Source: Actinomyces sp. 432
Lineage (GTDB): Bacteria > Actinomycetota > Actinomycetes > Actinomycetales > Actinomycetaceae
Assembly (NCBI RefSeq): GCF_009930875.1
Contig: NZ_CP025249.1
Span: forward strand, 496,001-560,000
Direction: 5' to 3'
Length of the DNA: 64,000 nt
Below are positions 18,288 to 25,875 of this stretch, in pieces; the first letter of the stretch is position 1; every line of letters starts with the position of its first letter. A program made the position numbers and the translations under genes. The notes under the pieces are model-generated. The model saw nothing but the letters and a program-made list of their open reading frames with translations. It made no database searches and was not told the origin of the DNA.

Positions 18288-18692
18288 TCAGGGAAGATAG
18301 AAGTACTGGGGCAGGATCTCGTTGGTGCCGCCGTCGGGCTGGACGAAGTACTGGGCCATCTCCGCCTGCCAGCGGGTGTTGACCTCTTCATCGTTCATGG
18401 CGGCCTGGGCGGCGTCGACGTCGTCGGATTCGAAGTAGCCGACGACGAGCCCGTCCCCGGGGCGCAGGAACAGCGAGTAGTTGCGCCATCCGCAGCGAGT
18501 CAGGGCCTGGCGCATCTCCTCCCACACGTGCTGGTGGACCGCGACGTACTCGGTGAGCCGGTCCGGGCGCACGTGCAGCAGGAAGCAGCAGCGGTGGGGG
18601 GAACGGGCGGAGGTCGTGCTGAGTAGGTCGATGAGAGCCGCAGGCTCGACGACGCCCGCAGGGAGGGCATCGGTGGTGGGGGAGTCGGTCAT
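18288..18692 (-). CDS. rhaM: L-rhamnose mutarotase
   Basis: A 134-residue RhaM-family protein that interconverts the alpha and beta anomers of L-rhamnose. The segment EYVAVHQHVWEEM carries the conserved Tyr/His pair, RNYSLFL follows, and the C-terminus QYFYLP matches the family's VFYLP end. The N-terminus is about 30 residues longer than in E. coli RhaM. AAGGAC precedes the ATG at 18692. It is the first gene of the rhamnose run. Confidence 0.93.
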   Translation of the reverse strand: MTDSPTTDALPAGVVEPAALIDLLSTTSARSPHRCCFLLHVRPDRLTEYVAVHQHVWEEMRQALTRCGWRNYSLFLRPGDGLVVGYFESDDVDAAQAAMNDEEVNTRWQAEMAQYFVQPDGGTNEILPQYFYLP

Positions 18693-18747
18693 GGAACGTC
18701 CTTGTTCGGGTCGAGCGCCGTGGTTATCGCGGTGCAGGTCAACGGCG

Positions 18748-18798
18748 TGAACCGTTTCAACGCAATCGACTGTAGTCCGTTGGCTGGGTGTTCGTCAA
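18748..18798 (-). promoter_or_regulatory. Rhamnose operon promoter with LacI-type operator
   Basis: On the minus strand TTGACG (18793-18798) and TACAGT (18769-18774) are spaced 18 bases apart and form a good -35/-10 pair. Nine bases downstream lies TGAACCGTTTCA (18748-18759), with outer TGAA/TTCA arms around a CG centre, the form used by LacI-family repressors. Its position near the transcription start predicts repression of rhaM and the downstream genes. Confidence 0.7.
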
Positions 18799-18865
18799 GG
18801 CGCGGGCGGGAACTGCCGGGTTCGGTCGTTGCTTGCGCGCGACATGCTGGCGTGCGAGGCTTTGT

Positions 18866-18882
18866 AACGTCCTGATGACGTT
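18866..18882. promoter_or_regulatory. Inverted repeat AACGTC-N5-GACGTT, copy 1
   Basis: Perfect 6-bp arms with a CTGAT spacer lie 36 bases upstream of the first lipoprotein start and are retained exactly in the second unit at 20380. TTATGT, 7 bases downstream of the dyad, could be a -10 box. It is a candidate operator. Confidence 0.5.
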
Positions 18883-18918
18883 GCCCTTATGTCGGCCAGT
18901 ACATGCGAGGAGCTGCCC

Positions 18919-19635
18919 ATGCATCATTTCCTGAGTTTCCCGACCGGCTCGTCCGGGCTCGGCTCGTCCGGGCTGCGCCGTGCCGCCGCGGGTGCTGCGG
19001 CGTTGCTGCTGGCGTGTGGGCCTTTGGTGGCGTGCTCGCAGGACCCTGGCGGTGGTGCCTCGGGGGTTCCGGCTTATGATCCGGGGGCGGCTGCCTCGGC
19101 CAGGGCCTCGGAGTCGGCCGCAGCGGCCCAGGCATCTGCGTCGGCTGCGGCTTCTGCGGAGGCTGCTGGTGTGGTGACGGCGGAGTCGCTGTCCACCGAC
19201 CGCTACCAGGTCACCTCCATCCCCGAGGACCTGGACGAGCTGCAGACCGAGGTCCTGAGGGCCTTCGTCCACTACGACCAGGTCACCTGGAACATCTGGT
19301 TCACCCGCACCGGCGTAGAGAACGCCCAACCCCTCATGACCACAGAGGCATACCAAAGACTCACGAACGGTCTTGAGGAACTCGGCGATGGGCATACCGA
19401 TGGGACAGTCAGAGTTTCAGTTGAGGCGGTTACCGTCCTTGCCTATATGCAGGCGCAGGTCGTGATCTGCGGCGACCAGTCTGATCTCATTTCCTATGAT
19501 GAGGACGGAAATGACATCAGTAATCCGGAGACCCTCCAAGGGCGTTATGGGACCGTTATTGCCATGGTGTATGAGGATGGGGTTTGGAAGGAATCGGATG
19601 AGGCAACTCTGACTGTAAACGAATGTGTGGTGTGA
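18919..19635 (+). CDS. NTF2-like lipoprotein, copy 1
   Basis: A 238-residue predicted lipoprotein. A hydrophobic signal (RRAAAGAAALLLACGPLVAC) ends in a lipobox with Cys near residue 38, followed by an Ala/Ser-rich linker and a folded domain. The domain has LDELQTEVLRAFVHYDQVTWNIW, an Asp-rich turn and MVYEDGVWKE, a pattern seen in actinobacterial NTF2-like lipoproteins that accompany a secreted partner. GAGGAG lies six bases before the ATG at 18919. The next gene starts two bases after its stop. Function unknown. A paralogue lies at 20433. Confidence 0.85.
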   Translation: MHHFLSFPTGSSGLGSSGLRRAAAGAAALLLACGPLVACSQDPGGGASGVPAYDPGAAASARASESAAAAQASASAAASAEAAGVVTAESLSTDRYQVTSIPEDLDELQTEVLRAFVHYDQVTWNIWFTRTGVENAQPLMTTEAYQRLTNGLEELGDGHTDGTVRVSVEAVTVLAYMQAQVVICGDQSDLISYDEDGNDISNPETLQGRYGTVIAMVYEDGVWKESDEATLTVNECVV

Positions 19636-19637
19636 GA

Positions 19638-20180
19638 ATGGTGGGCTTCAAGGGGCGATTGCTGTCAATAGCTTACGTCATGGTACTGTTATTTGCTGTG
19701 TCGGTCGGTATTGTTCCAGCCGCTTATGCAAAAGAGATACAAGACGTCCATGCCGGTTCTGGTTCGTCTGCTGGTTCGGTTGCCCAGGGCGGGGATGGTT
19801 CGGTGACGATGATGGTCACAGCGACCTCCACGTCGGCCGCGGCGGATGGGTCGGCTGGTTCTGGTGGTGGTGCTTCGGCGTGGTCGCAGTCGGTGACCGC
19901 CACGGTGCATCCGGTGTGCTGGTACACGCAGAGTAGTGCTGGCGCGGAGAAGGTGAAGTGGCTGGAGTCTCCGGATGGCGCCGCGTTCGGCCTGTTCGGC
20001 CGCAATAACAACAACGACGACCCGGAGGGGCTGGAGGAGCAGGAGACGCGTAGCCCCGACTGTGAGTCCTGTGCGGACGGTGTCGCGGGCTACTGGTGCG
20101 TGGTGTCCTGTTCCTCGGAGCTGGTGGATGGTGGCGGCCTGCACGACAAGTCCCGCATGAGGTCCCCTCGTCCTGCGTGA
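19638..20180 (+). pseudogene. Truncated secreted protein, partner of lipoprotein copy 1
   Basis: It has a Sec signal (about 1-31, ending AAYA), then SGSVAQGGDGSVTMMVTATSTSAAADGS, nearly the same as the protein at 21152. The open frame stops after about 180 residues with an unrelated tail (LHDKSRMRSPRPA), so the PKD-like C-terminal domain of the full-length paralogue is missing. I treat it as a decayed duplicate, though a short secreted product is possible. Confidence 0.7.
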
Positions 20181-20181
20181 G

Positions 20182-20200
20182 GCTCCCTCTTTTCGGGAGC
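20182..20200 (+). terminator. Hairpin after truncated secreted-protein gene
   Basis: GCTCCC (20182-20187) pairs with GGGAGC (20195-20200) around a TCTTTTC loop, directly after the stop codon. No T-run follows; weak terminator candidate. Confidence 0.4.
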
Positions 20201-20379
20201 ACGGGCGCGGGCCCGACGCCCCATTTGGTTGGCCGACTAGTACGTTTGGCTTGACGGCAACGGCCCGGCAGGGGCGCCGGCGCTCACGCACAGGGACAAC
20301 AGGAGCAGCGGAGGCGCTGAAGCCGCCTCCGCCGGCCCCGGTCGGCTTGCGCACACGCCGGGGGCGTGCGAGGCTTTGT

Positions 20380-20396
20380 AACGTCCTGATGACGTT
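20380..20396. promoter_or_regulatory. Inverted repeat AACGTC-N5-GACGTT, copy 2
   Basis: Exact second copy of the dyad at 18866 at the same distance from the second lipoprotein start. Between the two units the upstream DNA differs at only a couple of positions from here to the ATG. Confidence 0.5.
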
Positions 20397-20432
20397 GCCC
20401 TTATGTTGGCCAGTACGTGCGAGGAGCTGCCC

Positions 20433-21146
20433 ATGCATCATTTCCTGAGTTTCCCGACCGGCTCGTCCGGGCTGCGCCGTGCCGCTGCGGGTGCTGCGGC
20501 GCTGCTGCTGGCTTGCGGGCCTTTGGTGGCGTGCTCGCAGGACCCTGGCGGTGGTGCCTCGGGGGTTCCGGCCTACGATCCGGAGGCGGCTGCCTCGGCC
20601 AGGGCCTCGGAGTCGGCGGCGGCGGCCGAGGCGTCTGCGTCGGCTGCGGCTTCTGCTGAGGCTGCTGGTGTGGTGACGGCGGAGTCGCTGTCCACGGAGC
20701 GGCATGTGATCACGTCGATCCCTGAGGGCCTGGACGAGCTGCAGACCGAGGTCCTGAGGGCCTTCGTCCACTACGACCAGGTCACCTGGAACATCTGGTT
20801 CACCCGCACCGGCATCGAGGATGCCCAACCCCTCATGACCGCGGAGGAGTACCAGGCGTTTACGGACTACTTTGAAGAAGGCGCCGCAGGCAGGACCGAC
20901 GGTACGGTGAGGGTCGCGGTGACGTCGGTGTACTTGACGTCGCTGGATGCTGTGCGGCCCGAAGCCGTGGTTGAGGTCTGTGCCGACCAGACCGACCTGG
21001 TGAAGTATGACGCTGAGGGCAATGACATCAGTGATCCTGAGACGTTTCAGGTGCGGCGCATTATCCGCGTCACCATGGTGTACGAGGACGGCACCTGGAA
21101 GGAAGCCTCCGAGGGAACCCTGTCGATCAACGAGTGCACGGTGTGA
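20433..21146 (+). CDS. NTF2-like lipoprotein, copy 2
   Basis: A 237-residue paralogue of the protein at 18919, with the same signal, lipobox (LVAC) and Ala/Ser-rich linker. The first half is nearly identical to copy 1; the second half is divergent (SVYLTSLDAVRPEAVVEVC instead of AVTVLAYMQAQVVIC). The same GAGGAG site precedes the ATG at 20433. It is followed six bases later by its full-length secreted partner. Likely surface-anchored; function unknown. Confidence 0.85.
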   Translation: MHHFLSFPTGSSGLRRAAAGAAALLLACGPLVACSQDPGGGASGVPAYDPEAAASARASESAAAAEASASAAASAEAAGVVTAESLSTERHVITSIPEGLDELQTEVLRAFVHYDQVTWNIWFTRTGIEDAQPLMTAEEYQAFTDYFEEGAAGRTDGTVRVAVTSVYLTSLDAVRPEAVVEVCADQTDLVKYDAEGNDISDPETFQVRRIIRVTMVYEDGTWKEASEGTLSINECTV

Positions 21147-21151
21147 GCCCC

Positions 21152-22219
21152 ATGCGGCAGACAACTCGAAAGCTAGCCGCGCTGGCGGGCGCAGCGCTCC
21201 TGTTAGCCACATCATTCGTAATCACGACTCCAGCGCACGCAGCCTGGCTGGATGATGGCGCTACCAATGGTTCGTCTTCCGGTTCGGTTGCCCAGGGCGG
21301 GGATGGCTCGGTGACGATAAGTGTCACGGCAACCTCCACGTCGGCCGCCGCTGACGGCTCGGGCGGCAGCCCTGGTGGTGGGGCGGTGTCGTGGTCGCAG
21401 TCGGTGACTACTACGGTGCAGCCGATGTGCTGGCATATTCCCTTTAGGACGGGCGAGGAAACCGCTAGCTTGTTGGAGTCGGACGCTACCATCTATAACG
21501 TCACCCGTTTTAGTGGTCATACGCTGGAAGAGTATCGTTCTCGTTTCCCGGATTACGAGTCTCATGCGTCCGACTCAGAGGGGTATTGGTACATTCCCCA
21601 GTGCTCTCCCGAGTATTACAGGGGGGATGATCTTGCGGACTTCAGCGCGCTGTCAAAGAGTTGGGTTGAGAGGAACATGGCTGTATGGGTTCCTGCTGGT
21701 AGTTCGCCCCCGGAGCCCGAAATAGATGGTGAGACGTTGGCGCGGGCTGCGTGGGATGCGGTGACGATCCCGACCGCCACGATCGGCTACAACCCCATGG
21801 TCGGGGACATGCAGGCCACGATCGTGGGCTGGGATACCTGGGTGTGGGCTACCGGCGACACCCCCAGGGAAGTGACCGTGACGGCTACAGCGGGTGCCAC
21901 CACCGCCACAATCACGGCGACGGCTTCGATGCTGACTTTGCAGCCCAAGGACGGCACCGCCAAGTGCACCGGGTTCGGCATCCCGTGGAGCCAGGACAAC
22001 GACTCCAGGGGCACGGACTGCAAGATAATCTTCAACCGCTCCAGCGCCCACTTCAAGGACGGCACCACTCCGGTGGATGTCAAAGTGTCCTACGCGATCA
22101 ACTACACCGCCAGCGACGGAGCCACCGGAACCATGGACACCCACACCACCTCCACAACCACCACCATCCCGGTAGCCGAGATCCAGACCCTCAACACCAG
22201 ACCCACCACCGAACCATGA
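21152..22219 (+). CDS. Secreted protein with PKD-like C-terminal domain
   Basis: A 355-residue exported protein. The Sec signal (about 1-30, cleavage near AHA-A) is followed by a low-complexity SGSVAQGGDGSVTISVTATS segment. Near residue 195 begins a domain with LARAAWDAVTIP, VGWDTWVW, TVTATAGATTATITATAS and a CTGFG/TDC cysteine pair. That pattern is common in actinobacterial secreted proteins paired with an NTF2-like lipoprotein. No transmembrane anchor or sorting signal is visible at the C-terminus. ATG at 21152 is chosen because it immediately precedes the signal peptide. Function unknown. Confidence 0.8.
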   Translation: MRQTTRKLAALAGAALLLATSFVITTPAHAAWLDDGATNGSSSGSVAQGGDGSVTISVTATSTSAAADGSGGSPGGGAVSWSQSVTTTVQPMCWHIPFRTGEETASLLESDATIYNVTRFSGHTLEEYRSRFPDYESHASDSEGYWYIPQCSPEYYRGDDLADFSALSKSWVERNMAVWVPAGSSPPEPEIDGETLARAAWDAVTIPTATIGYNPMVGDMQATIVGWDTWVWATGDTPREVTVTATAGATTATITATASMLTLQPKDGTAKCTGFGIPWSQDNDSRGTDCKIIFNRSSAHFKDGTTPVDVKVSYAINYTASDGATGTMDTHTTSTTTTIPVAEIQTLNTRPTTEP

Positions 22220-22226
22220 GTAGCCC

Positions 22227-22255
22227 TTCCCTGCTCTATCTGTAAGAGCAGGGAA
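22227..22255 (+). terminator. Strong intrinsic terminator
   Basis: A perfect 11-bp stem (TTCCCTGCTCT at 22227-22237 with AGAGCAGGGAA at 22245-22255) and 7-base loop begin eight bases after the stop codon of the secreted-protein gene. A T-rich stretch (TTGTTGTTT) follows. Confidence 0.85.
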
Positions 22256-23079
22256 CTCGGCTTGTTGTTTCACCAGTCGCCGCCGTAGTGTTCATGAGAG
22301 TTATTCGTGGGGTGTATGTGAAGGTGAGGGCGAGTACGGCGGTGATGGTTGTCGGGAAGGTTTTGATTGGTCTTCGGTAGCCGGTGTGTAGGACGCGCCA
22401 GGTCTTGATGTTGGCGATGGCTCTGTCGACCATATAGCGGATTACGGTTTATGGAGCTGTTTTGTATCTTGTCGCTCTCGCGCTGGGGCTGTCCGGGCTG
22501 CTTCCTGACCGGGGTGGTCATGCCCAGCCCGATATAGTCCTTGTCCCCGATACGGAGGGCAGCAGTGGCGCTCTCGGGCAGGTGGTCGGGCGGGACATTC
22601 AGCATGCCGCTGGCGCGCAGCGCGCCGGCGGCATGCACGGATCCGGGCAGCGGGTCGGAGACCCAGGCGATCGCCCCGGAGGGGGTGCAGGCGACCTGGA
22701 CGTTCAGCCCGGTGGTGCGGTACTTGGAGGAGAACAGTCCTGGAGTGTCCTTCCAGTCCCAGGTTTTCAGCACGGTGCCGTCAATGATCAGCACCTGGGT
22801 GGGGTCGATGTCCTCCACCGCGGGCGCGTTGTCTGCCAGGGCATCGGCGATGAGAGCGGTGTAGGAGCTGATGATGCGGGAGACGGTGGGCTGGGAGACG
22901 TCGAAGGACTCCGCCAGGACCTGCTGGGTGAGGTTGTGGCGCAGCGCCATGACCGTTAGCTTGACCCGCTGGTACAGGCCCAGGGCCCGGCTGCCGACCT
23001 TGGGCAGCTCACCGTGCTTGTGTAGGGCGGCGCACAGGTCGGCGAGCTGGTGGCGGTCAAGCTTCGTGCTAGCATTCAT
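22236..23079 (-). pseudogene. Frameshifted DDE transposase (HTH_Tnp_4/DDE_Tnp_4 type)
   Basis: The N-terminal part has a helix-turn-helix (ALRHNLTQQVLAESFDVSQP) and the DDE core with VLIIDGT and LRIGDKDYIGLG. After SSINR the conserved continuation IRYMVDRAIANIKTW is found only in another frame, so an extra base in the TT at 22442-22443 breaks the gene. The restored frame also runs past the left inverted end: plus-strand 22305-22307 reads TCG where the right end has TCA, so a TGA stop appears to have become CGA. The third acidic residue, usually Glu in this motif, is Asp here. The element is probably immobile. Confidence 0.8.
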
Positions 23080-23215
23080 AACCGGCGGCTCGTTCTTAGA
23101 GGATATTCGATGGACAAACGAATCCTCGCAGGAACGAGCCGCCCTAGCACACACCCGCCACACGCGCGTGTCACAAATCCCCCACACCCCCATGAATAAC
23201 CCTCCAGGGCGACTG
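22274..23215 (-). mobile_element. Degenerate IS5-like insertion sequence
   Basis: Matching inverted ends enclose a transposase: GAGAGTTATTCGTGGGG at 22296 mirrors CCCCCATGAATAACCCTC ending at 23204, with only a few differences. Outer CAGTCGCC (22274-22281) mirrors GGCGACTG (23208-23215), but the left side has about 13 extra bases between inner and outer arms. No clear target-site duplication was found, so exact ends are uncertain. Confidence 0.7.
23084..23143. repeat. Long hairpin upstream of the transposase start
   Basis: GGCGGCTCGTTC (23084-23095) pairs with GAACGAGCCGCC (23132-23143), and inside it GAGGATATTCG pairs with CGAATCCTC. The hairpin ends five bases before the transposase ATG and could hide the ribosome-binding site. 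Confidence 0.6.
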
Positions 23216-23255
23216 CACCCAGGTGTGCATGCGTATCGCGTCGCAACGTAACGGC

Positions 23256-23275
23256 GTGCTGCAAAAATGCGGCAC
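23256..23275 (-). terminator. Hairpin downstream of lipoprotein B2
   Basis: GTGCTGC and GCGGCAC pair with one mismatch around AAAAAT (minus-strand loop ATTTTT), 25 bases after the stop of the lipoprotein at 23300. The same hairpin is kept after the paralogue at 25876. Possible terminator. Confidence 0.45.
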
Positions 23276-23299
23276 TCAGGACAAGAGCTTTAGGTGGTC

Positions 23300-24556
23300 T
23301 CATTTGATAACTTTGGCTGCCTGTCCCTCGTCGTAGCCAAGGCTGTAGCCAGCATCAATCTCGGTGTCGAGCATGTGCATGGTGGGATCGTTGACTAGCG
23401 TTCTCCAGTTCATATAGCCCTGTGCGGCGTCGGGGGCCATGGGATCAGACGCGGTGATGGTGGGTTTCCCGTCGACCTCGGTGTAGAAGGAGAATGGGCC
23501 TCCGTTGTTGCCGGTAGCAGCCGCCTCCATGGTGGCGTCGCTGAGCAGGCCGTAGTTCGCAGCATCAACGTAGGCCTGAGCACGCAGCACGGTCCTGATA
23601 TCAGCGACGTCGATGGTGTCGGAAGTACTGTCGCCCGCTCGCAGCTCAGCAATGCCATCGAGATAACCCGTGGTCATGCCCGCATGCTGGTATCTTCCTA
23701 GTAATGTCTCGCCAGGGTCGGTTGCCGTGGGCATCTTTGAGTCGATCTGGTAGTGGTGGTAGCCGAGCATGGCGGTAACCAGTGTGTCGGCGGCGTTCTC
23801 ATCGTCGATGACGCGGTACAGGACGGTCTCGAACTGTGTGTCAGTGACCAGGCCGGACAGACCATATACGCTGCTGACTTCCAAAGATCCGCCGTTGGCC
23901 AGACCTGCGATTTCGTCTGGGCTGTTGGCGAGCAGGGCGGCGAGGTTCTGCTTCACGGTCTCGGTGTAGTCCTTGAGGGGTACCTGCCCGACGGCGAACT
24001 CAATCGACCTTGCCGTTGCCCAGGTTGCCGCGGCTGAGGTCTCCTCGTCCTGACTGCCGCGCATGGTTGAGGAGACGGCCATGGCGGCAGTGAGTTCTTC
24101 CAGGCTGCTGGAGTTCCAGCGCCCTTCTTCGAGCGCCTCCCACCGCTCGGCAGTCTCCTTCCCCGGCACCCACCGCCCGTCGGTCATCTCGCCGTCGGGG
24201 GTGAGGTAGTCCAAGGCGGCCTGGGCATTCGCCTGGTCGTCCTGGCCTGCGGCGCTGGGGTTGAACCCGGGGATGCCCAGGGCGCTCTGATCCGCCCGCA
24301 GCGAGCACCCCGCCAAAGGGGCGCAGGCTAATAACAGCACCAACAGTAGACCTGCTGGCCGACGCTGGCGCGAGAGGGCTGCGCGGGCCTGGGGTCGCGT
24401 GCCGGGTAATTCCCTGTATCGGTGCGGAGCAGTTGTGGGTGCTAGAAACACTGCGGAAGCGATGAGGCTCAAGAATGCCCGGGCCCAAACATCGCGAGGC
24501 GAGCCGAGGGGCTGCGAGGTCAGCATACCTGGTAGACGAGAGGCGGGCAGATTCAT
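23300..24556 (-). CDS. Toxin-like lipoprotein B2
   Basis: A 418-residue protein. A long N-terminal extension with a hydrophobic stretch (about 25-41) precedes a second hydrophobic segment and lipobox (PLAGC). The remainder aligns along its length with residues about 328-697 of the effector at 28264, sharing YLTPDGE, GLSGLVTD, FETVLYRVIDDEN, GYLDGIAELRAGD, LRAQAYVDAANYGLL and GNNGGPFSFYTE. The effector's hydrophobic glycine-rich segment (its residues 527-588) is absent. Its ATG overlaps the upstream stop (ATGA). It is nearly the same as B1 at 25876. Candidate immunity protein; no biochemical family known to me. Confidence 0.75.
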   Translation of the reverse strand: MNLPASRLPGMLTSQPLGSPRDVWARAFLSLIASAVFLAPTTAPHRYRELPGTRPQARAALSRQRRPAGLLLVLLLACAPLAGCSLRADQSALGIPGFNPSAAGQDDQANAQAALDYLTPDGEMTDGRWVPGKETAERWEALEEGRWNSSSLEELTAAMAVSSTMRGSQDEETSAAATWATARSIEFAVGQVPLKDYTETVKQNLAALLANSPDEIAGLANGGSLEVSSVYGLSGLVTDTQFETVLYRVIDDENAADTLVTAMLGYHHYQIDSKMPTATDPGETLLGRYQHAGMTTGYLDGIAELRAGDSTSDTIDVADIRTVLRAQAYVDAANYGLLSDATMEAAATGNNGGPFSFYTEVDGKPTITASDPMAPDAAQGYMNWRTLVNDPTMHMLDTEIDAGYSLGYDEGQAAKVIK

Positions 24557-25655
24557 TTGGTGATCTTTGCCGCCTGGCCCTGGTCATACCCTGCGTTAGT
24601 GTTGACCATCGCGTTGTCGATGCTGTCCATGGTGGAATCGTTGACTTGCCGCTGCCAGGAAATGTACTCATGGGCGGCATCGGGTGTTATGGGGTCGGGG
24701 GCGGTGATGGTGGGTTGTCCGTCGGCCTCGGTGTAGAAGGAGAATGGTCCTCCGTTGTTACCGGTGGCGGCCGCCTCGATAGTGGTGTCTTTGAGTAAAC
24801 CGTAGTTCGCAGCATCAACGTAGGCCTGAGCACGCAGCACGGTCCTGATATCGGTGACGTCGATGGTGTCTAGACGGTTATTACCTGCGCGTAGTTCGGC
24901 GATGCCGTCGAGGTAGCCCATGGTCTGCGCGGCGGACTGATACTGCCCGAGCAGGGTTGTTTTGGGGTCGGCGGACATGGGCATCTTCTCGTCGATTTGG
25001 TTGTGGTGGTATTGGAGCATCGTGGTCACCAGTGTGTCGGCGGCGTTCTCATCGTCGATGACGCGGTACAGGACGGTCTCGAACTGCGTGTCAGTGACCA
25101 GGCCGGACAGGTCATAGCCCGGTGGACTAGCGTCCAAGGAATCGCCGCTGGCCAAGCCGGCTAGTTCCTTCGGGCTGTTGGCGAGCAGGGCGGCGAGATT
25201 CTGCTTCATGGTGCTGGTGTAGTCCTTAAGGGGTACCTGGCCGACAGCGAACTCCATTGATTTGGCGACTATCCACGTGGCCTTTGCGGCGGTTTGCTCG
25301 TCTTGGTCGGTGCGCATAGTTGAGGAGACGGCCATGGCGGCAGTGAGCGCCTCGAGTCCGGCAGGGCCCAGTTACGGTCGGTGAGTGTCTCCCACCGCTG
25401 TTGGGTCTGTTCACCCGGCATCCACTTCCCGTCGCTGGTCTCGCCATCGGGAGTGAGGTAGTCCAAGGCGGCCTTAGCGTTGGTCTGGTCGTTGCTGCTC
25501 GTGGCGCTGGGGTTGAACCCGGGGATGTCCAGGCCGTTGTGGTCCGCCTCCAGCGAGCAACCCACCAAAGACACACAAAACACCAGCAACAGCACAAGCA
25601 TGGCTGCGCTCGGGTGGCATCGCCGCGAGAGGGCTACGCGAGTAAAGAGTCGCAT
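24553..25655 (-). pseudogene. Toxin-like lipoprotein A2, single-base frameshift
   Basis: It starts at ATG 25655 (AGGAGG nine bases upstream) with a signal peptide and lipobox LVGC, then YLTPDGETSDGKWMPGEQTQ. The frame breaks at the GGG/CCC run near 25364-25369: one added C on the minus strand would give W-A-P-A-G-L-E, matching W-N-P-A-G-L-E of B1. After that point the sequence continues intact in the other frame to 24553. If the missing base is a sequencing error, this is a normal 367-residue lipoprotein close to A1. Confidence 0.75.
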
Positions 25656-25831
25656 AATAGGTGTCCTCCTCGCGGCTCGGTGCGGTGGTGGGTGCCGGCT
25701 GCCCGCACCAACCCCGAATGCGGTTTCAGGTCTGGATGAAGAAAGGTGCGCGCGGCAAATGCCGGGAGCGATACGAGGTTGACCACGCCAAGGCGCGTCT
25801 GCGTACGCATCTCGCGTCGCAACGTGACGAC

Positions 25832-25851
25832 GTGCTGCAAAAATGCCGCAC
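25832..25851 (-). terminator. Hairpin downstream of lipoprotein B1
   Basis: GTGCTGC (25832-25838) and GCCGCAC (25845-25851) pair with one mismatch around AAAAAT, the same arrangement as at 23256. It lies in the 220-base gap between B1 and A2. The rest of that gap shows only the ribosome-binding site of A2. Confidence 0.45.
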
Positions 25852-25875
25852 TTAGGACAAGAAGATTAGATAGAC

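Larger units (their letters stand above)
18850..22219 (+). repeat. Tandem duplication of a lipoprotein plus secreted-protein unit
   Basis: Two units begin with nearly identical upstream DNA at 18850 and 20364. Both carry a promoter-like segment, an NTF2-like lipoprotein gene and a secreted-protein gene. Identity is high over the lipoprotein signal region and at the start of the secreted protein, then decays. The first unit's second gene is truncated. Confidence 0.85.

Noticed and set aside
22462..22959. Plus-strand frames inside the IS element
   Set aside because: They are shadows of the transposase, which has clear HTH and DDE motifs on the minus strand.
25661..25855. Small plus-strand frame in the gap between lipoproteins B1 and A2
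   Set aside because: No ribosome-binding site, and the matching region after B2 does not keep the frame.
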